Assembly: GCA_030836705.1 (NCBI GenBank)
Contig: JAUPLZ010000242.1
Span: 1-6,762, forward strand
Length of the DNA: 6,762 nucleotides
Reading direction: 5' to 3'
DNA from: Campylobacterota bacterium
GTDB taxonomy: Bacteria; Campylobacterota; Campylobacteria; Campylobacterales; SZUA-545
Shown here: one piece after another, positions 1 to 6,200 of the stretch
Layout of the letters: each line of letters starts with the position of its first letter
Numbering within the stretch: the stretch's first letter is position 1
The notes under the pieces: generated by a model
What the model saw: only the letters and a program-made list of their open reading frames with translations
The model's database searches: none
Told to the model about the DNA's origin: nothing
Made by a program: the position numbers and the translations under genes

Positions 1-129
1 CCCATCTTCTGAAAAATAAACCTCTTTAAAAAGTCTTGTTAAGATATTTTTTATCATATCTCTTATCTCATATTCGTCATCAACAAAAAGAACGATACAC
101 TCTTTTGCGTAATCTTTTGTAGTTTTCAT
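1..129 (-). CDS. Response regulator receiver domain, N-terminus only (runs off left edge)
   Basis: The first 43 codons of a gene continue past the left edge. The translation begins MKTTKDYAKECIVLFVDDE and ends at SEDG. After about ten lead-in residues comes the receiver first strand with acidic pair Asp17/Asp18 (VLFVDDE), then an amphipathic helix (IRDMIKNILTRLF) and a second strand (EVYFS) leading to the EDG turn, the normal start of a CheY-like fold. The phospho-acceptor Asp would lie beyond the window, so its integrity and any output domain are unknown. The ATG (129-127) is preceded by AAGAGGTAATT with the core five bases away, and the stop of the 429-aa regulator is 11 bases upstream, so it belongs to the same transcription unit. 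With the neighbouring kinase and regulator it suggests a branched or multi-step phosphorelay. Confidence 0.85.
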   Translation of the reverse strand, partial: MKTTKDYAKECIVLFVDDEYEIRDMIKNILTRLFKEVYFSEDG

Positions 130-133
130 AATT

Positions 134-140
134 ACCTCTT
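134..140 (-). promoter_or_regulatory. Ribosome binding site of the left-edge response regulator
   Basis: AAGAGGT on the minus strand, four bases before the ATG at 129. It fills most of the 11-base gap after the preceding stop. Confidence 0.7.
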
Positions 141-1430
141 TTAAAACAACTCCAAATCATCCTCTTGTTCTACCTCTTTTTCTTTAACTATCATTTCAAT
201 TTGCAAGCAAGAACTAAGAAGCGAACTATCAAGGTAATGAATATCATTCGTTTGCTGTTCTATAAAAATCGTTTTTCTCCAGCTTGAAAGATCCAAGAGA
301 ATATTAGTAAGCAAAAGTATAATCTTTTTTTCATTTTTTTCATTTATATTAAAATCATTAATTGTTCTTAAAAATTCGACAAGAGAAGAGAGAGCAAAAA
401 CTATACTTTGAAACTCCATAAACAGTCTTATAAGCTCATTATACTTCTCAAGTCCATTTGCAAGAAACATATAATCATCACTAGTCGGTTTTTTATTTTC
501 TAGTGAAAAGAGCTCTTTATCAAGCCTATCTTCCAAATCCTCCAGCGACTCTATTTTATCCATCAAATCAATCGCGCTTGATTTTACAAATTGTTTGGCT
601 GTTATTTTTTCTGTAAAACTCTGTCTTAAAACCGTCTCTTTTTCGCCATCTATTTTCATAGACTCTTTTTTTAAAGCATTGATTTGCGGATTAATTTTAT
701 TCATTTTGATACTCAAAATGCCATCTTTTATTAAAAATGAGTTTGAGTCAAAATGTTTTATTAAGAGTTTTTTGACAATATGCTCAATCTCTTTTAATCC
801 GGTCTGTGTGATATAGTGACAATTATCACTCTCTTCGTCAACAAAAGTAAACTTTTCGCCTTTTTTGATAAGCCATGCGCCAAGAGCATACAAAACCCTT
901 ATCCCTTCGCTTAGTTTATAGACTTTTTTATCCTCATCACTTAGGAAATACTCCCAAAAATAACTTAACGAGGAGTTATCAAAGACTCTAAAAATAACAC
1001 TTTTGTTATAAACCTCTTTGTTAAAAAGATTTATAGCTTCATAGTCATAGCTTTTTGTACCGCGGTATTTTAAAATTTCCAGATAATTTTCTACTCTTTT
1101 TATAAAAAGTTTTGAATCTATCGGTTTTGTTATAAAATCCTCTGCACCGTTGATTGTCATCTCTTCTTTTGACTTTTCTTCATCAAGAGCCGAGATGGCT
1201 ATAATCATCACTTTTTTGTCAAATTTTCTAATCTCTTTTGTGGCTGTGATACCGTCCATTTTCGGCATCATAATATCCATAAAGATTAAATCATATTTTT
1301 TTTCTTTGCACCTATTAAGCGCCTCTTCGCCGTCGCTTGCTTCATCAATATTTAGATTTTCAAACTCTTCAAGCAAGAGTTCGATTGTCATTTTATTATC
1401 TTGGTTATCGTCAACTATTAAGATCTCCAT
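141..1430 (-). CDS. Response regulator: CheY-like receiver plus unrecognised C-terminal region
   Basis: The N-terminal receiver (about 1-118) is complete: Asp7/Asp8, phospho-acceptor Asp52 in FMDIMMPKMDG, Ser80 and Lys102 in TKPID. The remaining 310 residues match no output domain I know: there is no helix-turn-helix, GGDEF, EAL, HD-GYP, kinase or phosphatase signature. By eye, about 125-245 is a mixed alpha/beta segment and about 280-415 is helical, with a well-defined stretch FIEQQTNDIHYLDSSLLSS (389-407); the chain ends in an acidic tail EQEDDLELF. The gene starts 5 bases after the kinase stop, with AAGGAT 11 bases before the ATG and inside the kinase end, so the two are probably translated together and likely form a sensor-regulator pair. 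The absence of a DNA-binding motif suggests output by protein contact rather than transcription. That tail loosely recalls the CheY-binding end of CheZ, but the CheZ catalytic D-x-x-x-Q helix was not found. Confidence 0.9.
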   Translation of the reverse strand: MEILIVDDNQDNKMTIELLLEEFENLNIDEASDGEEALNRCKEKKYDLIFMDIMMPKMDGITATKEIRKFDKKVMIIAISALDEEKSKEEMTINGAEDFITKPIDSKLFIKRVENYLEILKYRGTKSYDYEAINLFNKEVYNKSVIFRVFDNSSLSYFWEYFLSDEDKKVYKLSEGIRVLYALGAWLIKKGEKFTFVDEESDNCHYITQTGLKEIEHIVKKLLIKHFDSNSFLIKDGILSIKMNKINPQINALKKESMKIDGEKETVLRQSFTEKITAKQFVKSSAIDLMDKIESLEDLEDRLDKELFSLENKKPTSDDYMFLANGLEKYNELIRLFMEFQSIVFALSSLVEFLRTINDFNINEKNEKKIILLLTNILLDLSSWRKTIFIEQQTNDIHYLDSSLLSSCLQIEMIVKEKEVEQEDDLELF

Positions 1431-1435
1431 ATTTT

Positions 1436-2944
1436 CTATAAATCCTTTTTTATTAAAAACCTAGCACCGCCTAAGATTGTCGATTTTTCCACATCTATAA
1501 CCATTCCTAGCTCTTTGCAAAGATACTTCACAAAATGAAGCCCGACTCCTGTGCCTTTTGATTTTCTTGTTATTTTGCTGTTATCGCCTTGCTCATAAAG
1601 CTCAAATATTTTTTCTTTATCGCTAATGCCATCGCCATTATCTTCTATGCCCACCAAAACGGCTCTGCCTTCTTTTTTTAGAGTTATGAGAACTTTTTTA
1701 TTTCCGTATTTAATAGCATTTGACAGTACATTTGAAATTATTTGCGAAAACCTTAATCTATCGCTTTCTATGATGCAGCCCTCTTCAAGCTTGATATGGA
1801 TATCAATATTTTCATGTTCTATAATCGGCGCAAACTTTATCAGCAAATCCTCGATCAAATGCTTCACATCAACCAATGACAGATGGATATTCATTTTGCC
1901 AGATTTGAGCTTTGATAAATCTATAATATTTACGATATTGTCAAGCATTTCAAGTGCATTTTTTTTGACCGATAGCATGAGGTCTGATAACTTCTTTTTC
2001 TCATCAATCTCTAATTTTGATATTTTTTTTGCGACATATTCACTAAAATTTATAATAGCATTTAGCGGGGTTTTAAGCTCATGTGTAAAAACAACCAAAA
2101 GTTCATCTTTTGTTTTTGAAACCTCTTCCAGCGTATGTTGCCTTGCTAAAATTTCCTTTTCCCTTTCTTTGTCTTTTATGATTTTTTCCTGCATCATTTC
2201 AAGCTTGGTTATATCGCTTCTTATGGCCATATATTCGGTAATTTCGCCTCTATCGTCAAGAAGCGGCACTATAACAACATTTGATGTATAGTATCCGCCG
2301 TTTTTTTTGAGATTTTTTACTCTTCCGTGCCACATTTGTTTGTTTTTTATCGTTTTCCACATATCTTCAAACGATGATTTTGGCATATCAGGGTGTCTTA
2401 CGATATTGTGCGGTTTTCCTATAAGCTCCGCTCTTTCATAACCGCTTAGCTTGCAAAAGTTGTCGTTCGCATAAGTTATAATGCCTTCAGGATTAGCCTT
2501 AGAAACAATAGCTGTTTGCATAAGAATGTCGTGATATTGGTGTTCGACATCTATTTTCTTTTTTATACTGATATTTTTGAGAATTTTTTCAAGCAAAGAG
2601 GTAATTTTTTCTAAATTAAATGGTTTTGTTATTATTGCTGCCGGAGCTTTTTGGAGCAGATTAAACGCCAACTCTTTTTCGTTATTTGATTTTATATAGA
2701 CAATCGGGGTCAAAAAATCACCCTCAATGCAGATATCAATTATCGCTTCCAAAAATGATTTTTTTGAGTGCGCTAAATCTATTATGACGAGATCCGAAAC
2801 CTTTTTTATGTCTATATATTTTGTATCTTCAATATCTGAAACCACAAGAATGCTAATGTTTTTTTCTTCAAATATTAAAAGCAAATCCTCGTTTGCATCT
2901 ATGTCTTCACTTGCTATAAGAATCCTGACATGTTCTATATCCAA
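1436..2944 (-). CDS. Soluble hybrid histidine kinase: degenerate receiver, Aer-like PAS, HisKA-HATPase
   Basis: The 502 residues show no membrane segment. (1) A receiver-like domain (about 5-125) keeps Asp56 and Lys107 (TKPF), but the acidic pair is Ser12/Glu13, Lys85 stands at the conserved Thr/Ser, and the xPxMDG loop is missing. (2) A PAS domain (about 143-248) is close to the E. coli Aer sensor: TYANDNF, PHNIVRHPDMP, FEDMWKTI and VKNLKKNG, with counterparts of FAD-contact residues Asn160, Arg183, His184, Phe192, Trp196 and Asn211. (3) A short coiled coil (about 246-278) follows. (4) The HisKA H-box FTHELKTPLN has His288. (5) The HATPase has N-box Asn405/Asn409, DNGDGI (435-440) and GTGVGL (464-469). 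It is probably a redox or energy sensor that autophosphorylates and passes phosphate to the next gene's regulator. The start is TTG (2944-2942): an in-frame TAA lies 7 codons upstream with no ATG between, and GAAGAGAGAG precedes it. It begins inside the J-domain gene. Confidence 0.93.
   Translation of the reverse strand: MDIEHVRILIASEDIDANEDLLLIFEEKNISILVVSDIEDTKYIDIKKVSDLVIIDLAHSKKSFLEAIIDICIEGDFLTPIVYIKSNNEKELAFNLLQKAPAAIITKPFNLEKITSLLEKILKNISIKKKIDVEHQYHDILMQTAIVSKANPEGIITYANDNFCKLSGYERAELIGKPHNIVRHPDMPKSSFEDMWKTIKNKQMWHGRVKNLKKNGGYYTSNVVIVPLLDDRGEITEYMAIRSDITKLEMMQEKIIKDKEREKEILARQHTLEEVSKTKDELLVVFTHELKTPLNAIINFSEYVAKKISKLEIDEKKKLSDLMLSVKKNALEMLDNIVNIIDLSKLKSGKMNIHLSLVDVKHLIEDLLIKFAPIIEHENIDIHIKLEEGCIIESDRLRFSQIISNVLSNAIKYGNKKVLITLKKEGRAVLVGIEDNGDGISDKEKIFELYEQGDNSKITRKSKGTGVGLHFVKYLCKELGMVIDVEKSTILGGARFLIKKDL
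1442..1447 (-). promoter_or_regulatory. Distant ribosome binding site of the 429-aa response regulator
   Basis: AAGGAT on the minus strand, eleven bases before the ATG at 1430 and upstream of the kinase stop codon. The spacing is longer than usual, so terminating ribosomes from the kinase may help initiation. Confidence 0.55.
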
Positions 2945-3743
2945 AATATTCTCTCTCTTCTTTTATAGTTTCAAATGCTCTTTGGACAAGCTGAAATTGC
3001 TCTGTATACTCTTTTAGTTTGCTATCATCATAAAAAAACCTATCCGGATGAACTTTTTTGGCAAGCTCGATATACCTTTTTTTGATTACATCCATAGTGT
3101 CTTCTTGTGTGCTTTTTAGAATCTCATACGCTTTTAATACAAATGAATCTTTGCTACCCTCTATAAAAGAATCATTTGAAGACAAAAAGCCCTTCATCCA
3201 AACTTCATCATATCCAAAAGATATTGGATAATTTAATACTTTTTTTCTTTTTATAAGCTTTTGCAGCTTTTCTTTTGTATCGCTTGAGTCGATTTTGAGA
3301 AAAATCGAATGCCCGTCCGCTGATTTTTCTATATACTCTTTTCTAAAAGATATTCTAAGATAGTTTTGCAAAAGATAGTTTTTTATATTTATCTTCATTG
3401 CCACTATATTTTCTTTAAAGGGTTTTATTTCAAGCTTAAAACTGCTTACAACCTCTTTTTTGTCTGTTATTTTGATTTTTATCGGCAAGTGTTTTCGTCT
3501 GATTAAGTTGTCTTTAAATGACGGCATAAGCTCAGGGTTTTCTTTTTTGTATGAAGCATAAAGCCATTGCAAAAAGAAATCTCTCTTAAAAGACTCTTTT
3601 TCTGAATTAAATATGACTATCGCATTTGTTAAATTGAGTCTATTTGTAAAGTTTTTATCAACATATTGTCTGATTATTTTAAAAGCGATTGATTCATACT
3701 CGACATAAACGACTATCTCTTTTAGTCCAATAGCAATACGCAT
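2907..3743 (-). CDS. Uncharacterised protein with C-terminal J-domain (DnaJ-like)
   Basis: The protein has 278 residues. The C-terminal stretch (about 200-262) reads as a J-domain: helix I FVLKAYEILK, helix II IKKRYIELAKK, the diagnostic HPD tripeptide (His232-Pro233-Asp234; bases 3050-3042), then helix III FQLVQRAFETIK. HPD proteins stimulate ATP hydrolysis by DnaK/Hsp70 partners. The first 190 or so residues are Lys- and Ile-rich with alternating hydrophobic stretches, probably mixed beta/alpha; I recognise no family. Gly/Phe-rich and zinc-finger regions of true DnaJ are absent, and the J-domain is at the wrong end for DnaJ or CbpA. The start was set at the ATG 3743-3741 because GGAGG lies four bases upstream; a TTG 33 bases further upstream is less likely. 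Its last 38 bases overlap the next kinase gene in another frame. A role in signalling-protein assembly or turnover through DnaK is speculation from position; the J-domain call itself is firm. Confidence 0.85.
   Translation of the reverse strand: MRIAIGLKEIVVYVEYESIAFKIIRQYVDKNFTNRLNLTNAIVIFNSEKESFKRDFFLQWLYASYKKENPELMPSFKDNLIRRKHLPIKIKITDKKEVVSSFKLEIKPFKENIVAMKINIKNYLLQNYLRISFRKEYIEKSADGHSIFLKIDSSDTKEKLQKLIKRKKVLNYPISFGYDEVWMKGFLSSNDSFIEGSKDSFVLKAYEILKSTQEDTMDVIKKRYIELAKKVHPDRFFYDDSKLKEYTEQFQLVQRAFETIKEEREYFGYRTCQDSYSK
2951..2960 (-). promoter_or_regulatory. Ribosome binding site for the TTG-started hybrid kinase, inside the J-domain gene
   Basis: GAAGAGAGAG on the minus strand ends six bases before the TTG at 2944. 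It lies within the coding end of the upstream gene. It supports TTG as the start because no ATG or GTG lies in frame between an upstream TAA and this TTG. Confidence 0.6.
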
Positions 3744-3797
3744 TTTGCCTCCATTGTAGCTAGCAATAAGCAACAATGAAGCAATATTGATTCCGTT
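3744..3797 (-). other. 54-base spacer between cheB and the J-domain gene, the longest non-coding stretch
   Basis: On the minus strand it holds an 8-base palindrome CAATATTG (bases 3782-3789), two copies of TTGCTT, a TACAAT (3758-3753) and the GGAGG ribosome site. The TACAAT sits too close to the start codon to serve as a -10 for a leadered transcript. There is no hairpin with a T-run, so I see no terminator. It may only be a loose junction in one transcript. Confidence 0.5.
3748..3752 (-). promoter_or_regulatory. Strong ribosome binding site of the J-domain gene
   Basis: GGAGG on the minus strand, four bases before the ATG at 3743. It is the closest match to the anti-Shine-Dalgarno sequence at any start in the window and decides this start over the upstream TTG at 3776. 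Confidence 0.75.
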
Positions 3798-4829
3798 TTA
3801 AATCTTCTGAACCAACTCTATTATTTTTTGAGCTACGCCCTCAAGCGGCACTATGTGGTCTACCCCGCCTTTTTCTATTGCTACTTTTGGCATACCGAAA
3901 ACCACGCAGCTTTTTTCATCTTGAGCTATGGTCAAAGCCCCTTCATTATGCATCTCAAGCATTCCACTTGCGCCATCTGCTCCCATTCCAGTAAGTATTA
4001 CTCCAACGGCATTTTTACCCGCTGATTTGGCTACAGAGCCAAAAAGCACATCGACACTAGGCTTATGTCCAGATATGCTTCTTCCGTCACCTATCTCCAC
4101 ATAATATCTAGCGCCGCTTCTTCTTAATACCATATGCAAACCCCCCGGTGCTAACAACACTTGTCCGACTCCGACATGGTCTCCGTTTTCTGCCTCTTTT
4201 ACGCTCATTTCGCATATATCGTTTAATCTTTTTGCAAACTGATTGGTAAAGGCTTCTGGCATATGCTGAACTATTACAACCCCCGGAGAATTTCTAGGCA
4301 TCCTCATAAGCACCTCTTTTAGCGCCTCTGTTCCGCCGGTTGAAGCCCCGATGGCTATAACTTTTTGGGTTGTTTCAGAAAGCGGAGAGTATTTGATTTT
4401 TTGAATCTCTTCAACAGTTTTTCTTTTTACATTGGCTTTTGCAGCGATTCTTACTTTTTCTATAAGTTCATTTTTTATCTCATCTGCACCGTCATAGATG
4501 TTTGAGTGAGGTTTGGCTACATAATCAACCGCTCCTGCTTCAAGTGCGGCAAGCGTAACCTCGGCACCTTTTCTAGTAAGCGATGAGACCATAACTACAG
4601 GTGTGGGCATATGAACCATAAGTTTTTTTAAAAAAGTAACGCCGTCCATTCTTGGCATCTCGACATCAAGGCAAATAACATCAGGTTTTAACTCTACGAT
4701 CTTATCTCTTGCAATATAGGCATCGGCGGCAACCCCGACCACCTCTATGCCCGGAGCTGATTTTAAAATCTCGGTTATAACAGCTCTAGCCGTTGCACTA
4801 TCATCTACAACCAATACTCTAATTGCCAT
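3798..4829 (-). CDS. cheB: CheB receptor methylesterase/glutamine deamidase with receiver domain
   Basis: CheB removes methyl groups from receptor glutamates, and may deamidate glutamines; phosphorylation of its receiver, normally by CheA, relieves inhibition of the catalytic domain. The 343 residues match the two-domain form. The receiver (about 3-125) has the acidic pair Asp9/Asp10, phospho-acceptor Asp55 in CLDVEMPRMDG, Ser82 and Lys106 in VAKPHS. A linker (about 126-155) joins it to the CheB_methylest domain (about 156-343) with catalytic triad Ser163 (GASTGG), His189 (VQHMP) and Asp285 (GMGADG), plus LLAPGG. The ATG is preceded by AAGGAT seven bases upstream, overlapping the cheD stop by one base. 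All key residues are present, so the enzyme should be active and phospho-regulated. A 54-base gap, the largest in the window, follows its stop. C. jejuni CheB is known to lack the receiver, so this organism differs from it. Confidence 0.97.
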   Translation of the reverse strand: MAIRVLVVDDSATARAVITEILKSAPGIEVVGVAADAYIARDKIVELKPDVICLDVEMPRMDGVTFLKKLMVHMPTPVVMVSSLTRKGAEVTLAALEAGAVDYVAKPHSNIYDGADEIKNELIEKVRIAAKANVKRKTVEEIQKIKYSPLSETTQKVIAIGASTGGTEALKEVLMRMPRNSPGVVIVQHMPEAFTNQFAKRLNDICEMSVKEAENGDHVGVGQVLLAPGGLHMVLRRSGARYYVEIGDGRSISGHKPSVDVLFGSVAKSAGKNAVGVILTGMGADGASGMLEMHNEGALTIAQDEKSCVVFGMPKVAIEKGGVDHIVPLEGVAQKIIELVQKI

Positions 4830-4836
4830 ATAAAAT

Positions 4837-4842
4837 ATCCTT
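4837..4842 (-). promoter_or_regulatory. Ribosome binding site of cheB
   Basis: AAGGAT on the minus strand, seven bases before the cheB ATG. Its first base is the last base of the cheD stop codon, consistent with coupled translation. Confidence 0.7.
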
Positions 4843-5309
4843 TATTTCTCTTCTGATGTGTATTTTAACATTACCTTGCCGGTATCGCTGTGCATAAGTA
4901 TCCTTCTTCCAACACTTCCGCCGGTATCTTCTGCTACAATTTTTATCCTATGATTAGATAAAATCTCTTTTGCGATAATAACATTCTTTTTGCCTATCAT
5001 CATACTCTCTTGGGTTGTCGTGTGGATGTTGGCACCACCAAAAACTTTAGCTTGCAAATCCATCTTATCGCAACCAATATTTAGCATATTCTCTATCATT
5101 TTTTCTATAGAAATATTTCCAAATTTTGGAGTTTGCAAGCCATTGCCGTTCCACAAAGGAAGGAGATAGTGATTCATGCTTCCCACCTCTTTTTTTGGAT
5201 CAAACAAGCAAACAGCCACACAAGAGCCAAGCACCGTCGCTATTTCTGTTGGTTTTATTGCGATAAAAATCTCGCCTGCATGAATAAATTTTCTTGGTTT
5301 AATTTCCAT
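4842..5309 (-). CDS. cheD: CheD chemoreceptor glutamine deamidase
   Basis: CheD hydrolyses specific receptor glutamines to glutamates, creating sites for CheR; in some bacteria it also binds CheC or other partners. The 155 residues are normal for the family. Landmarks are the N-terminal AGEIFIAIKP, then EIATVLGSCVAVCLFD (22-37) with the catalytic Cys30, GSMNHYLLP (43-51) with the catalytic His47, KVFGGANI (88-95), and EDTGGSVGRRI (127-137) matching the conserved GG-x-x-x-R-x-I/L end motif. Thr25 sits near the place of the third catalytic residue known in Thermotoga maritima CheD. The ATG (5309-5307) follows the preceding stop by 2 bases. The only ribosome-site-like string, GAGATG, lies within the last codons of the upstream kinase-like gene, so translation is probably coupled. 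It lies directly before cheB, as expected for an adaptation module. No cheC is seen in this window. Confidence 0.96.
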   Translation of the reverse strand: MEIKPRKFIHAGEIFIAIKPTEIATVLGSCVAVCLFDPKKEVGSMNHYLLPLWNGNGLQTPKFGNISIEKMIENMLNIGCDKMDLQAKVFGGANIHTTTQESMMIGKKNVIIAKEILSNHRIKIVAEDTGGSVGRRILMHSDTGKVMLKYTSEEK

Positions 5310-5311
5310 TT

Positions 5312-6190
5312 TTACATCTCAAGAGATTCTTCAAATTCATCAAACAAAAATTCATTTGCTCCGATGCTTTTGCTTATATTTTTTGAATCTAGCTTAGGAA
5401 ATGTGATAGTAAAAACCGTATGACCTTTTGTGCTTGTATAAAAAATATCTCCATCAAGCGCCTCTGCAAATTCTCTTGCTACACTAAGTCCAAGCCCAAG
5501 TCCGGAATACGGTCTAGTCTCTCCGCTGTGAAACTGTGTAAATCTATTGTAAATCTCTTTTTTTTCTTCTACAAAAATCCCCTCGCCAAAATCTTCAACT
5601 TCCAAATAAAAATGCTCCGGTCCTTCTTTGAAGCTTATATTTACATCTTTTTTTGGATAAGAAAACTCACAAGCATTTGATACGATATTTAGCATTATCA
5701 TATAAAATTTTTGAGCATCAGAAACAAACTGGCTTTTTGCCTCTATTTCAAAATTCACTTTCAAATCTTTATCTTTTATGATGTATTTAAATGACGGAAT
5801 AACCTCATCATAAATCGACTTGACATCAATCGTCGAATAATCATTGGCGATCTCACCGGCTTCAATTTCACTGGCGCAAAAAATATTTTTTAGATGAAAA
5901 TCAAGTCTTAAAAGCTCTTGATTCATCATGTCGGCAATTTCATCAAACCTATCCATATTCTTTTTTTCTACAAGTTTTTTACTCATAGAAAGAAGTGTTG
6001 ATATTGGGTTGTTAAACTCGTTTTTAATCAATGACAAAAATTTACTTTTTGCTGCCTCTGCTTCTTTTGTTTTTTCATTTAACACCAAGAGTTTTTTTGT
6101 CATTATCTCCATATCTTTTATGGATGCCTCTTTTTCTTCAAACCTTCTTGAGATTTCCGCAATTAACTCTTTGTCGCTTAGGTTTCCCAT
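5312..6190 (-). CDS. Histidine-kinase-like protein lacking the phospho-acceptor His
   Basis: This is a soluble 292-aa protein with no membrane segment. A charged helical stretch (about 5-50) leads into a dimerisation-helix-like region and a GHKL ATPase domain. The H-box position reads FLSLIKNEFNNPIS (51-64); against the usual S-H-E-L-x-x-P, Asn57 replaces His. The ATPase domain looks intact: N-box LNIVSNACEFS (Asn168, Asn172), G1 DFGEGI (200-205), an F-box-like YNRFTQF and G2 GLGLGLS (230-236). It may therefore bind ATP but should not autophosphorylate on the canonical His. The start was set at the ATG 6190-6188 because AAGGAT lies just upstream and the cheR stop is 10 bases away; an ATG 54 bases further upstream would run into cheR and has no good ribosome site. 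The stop is 2 bases before cheD. The C-terminus is acidic and aromatic (FDEFEESLEM). The role is unknown; its place among adaptation genes suggests a part in receptor adaptation or array control, but that is inference. Confidence 0.88.
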   Translation of the reverse strand: MGNLSDKELIAEISRRFEEKEASIKDMEIMTKKLLVLNEKTKEAEAAKSKFLSLIKNEFNNPISTLLSMSKKLVEKKNMDRFDEIADMMNQELLRLDFHLKNIFCASEIEAGEIANDYSTIDVKSIYDEVIPSFKYIIKDKDLKVNFEIEAKSQFVSDAQKFYMIMLNIVSNACEFSYPKKDVNISFKEGPEHFYLEVEDFGEGIFVEEKKEIYNRFTQFHSGETRPYSGLGLGLSVAREFAEALDGDIFYTSTKGHTVFTITFPKLDSKNISKSIGANEFLFDEFEESLEM

Positions 6191-6194
6191 ATTT

Positions 6195-6200
6195 ATCCTT
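6195..6200 (-). promoter_or_regulatory. Ribosome binding site fixing the start of the kinase-like gene
   Basis: Reads AAGGAT on the minus strand, four bases before the ATG at 6190 and immediately after the cheR stop. It favours this ATG over the one at 6244, which has only GGAG about 18 bases upstream. Confidence 0.75.

Noticed and set aside
130..140. Transcription terminator after the 429-aa regulator
   Set aside because: The gap is only 11 bases, is filled by a ribosome site, and has no hairpin.
141..1070. CheY-CheZ fusion for the 429-aa regulator
   Set aside because: Only the short acidic tail recalls CheZ; the catalytic D-x-x-x-Q helix could not be found, so it was not called as CheZ.
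1626..2291. A 221-codon open frame on the plus strand
   Set aside because: It lies wholly antisense to the PAS and kinase core of the hybrid kinase. Its Ser/Phe/Ile-rich product is what the complement of an AT-rich Lys/Glu/Asp-rich gene gives. The other plus-strand frames are rejected for the same reason.
3744..3776. TTG start extending the J-domain protein by 11 residues
   Set aside because: The ATG at 3743 has GGAGG at good spacing; with the TTG start that site would fall inside the coding region.
3753..3790. Sigma-70 promoter (TTGCTT with TACAAT) in the 54-base gap
   Set aside because: The TTGCTT copies lie about 20 and 9 bases from TACAAT, and a start about 7 bases downstream would leave almost no leader and no ribosome site.
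6010..6030. Frameshift or sequencing error as the cause of the missing His
   Set aside because: The frame is continuous on both sides and the flanking H-box residues (Glu58, Pro62 and hydrophobic spacing) align, so a single codon change to AAC explains it.
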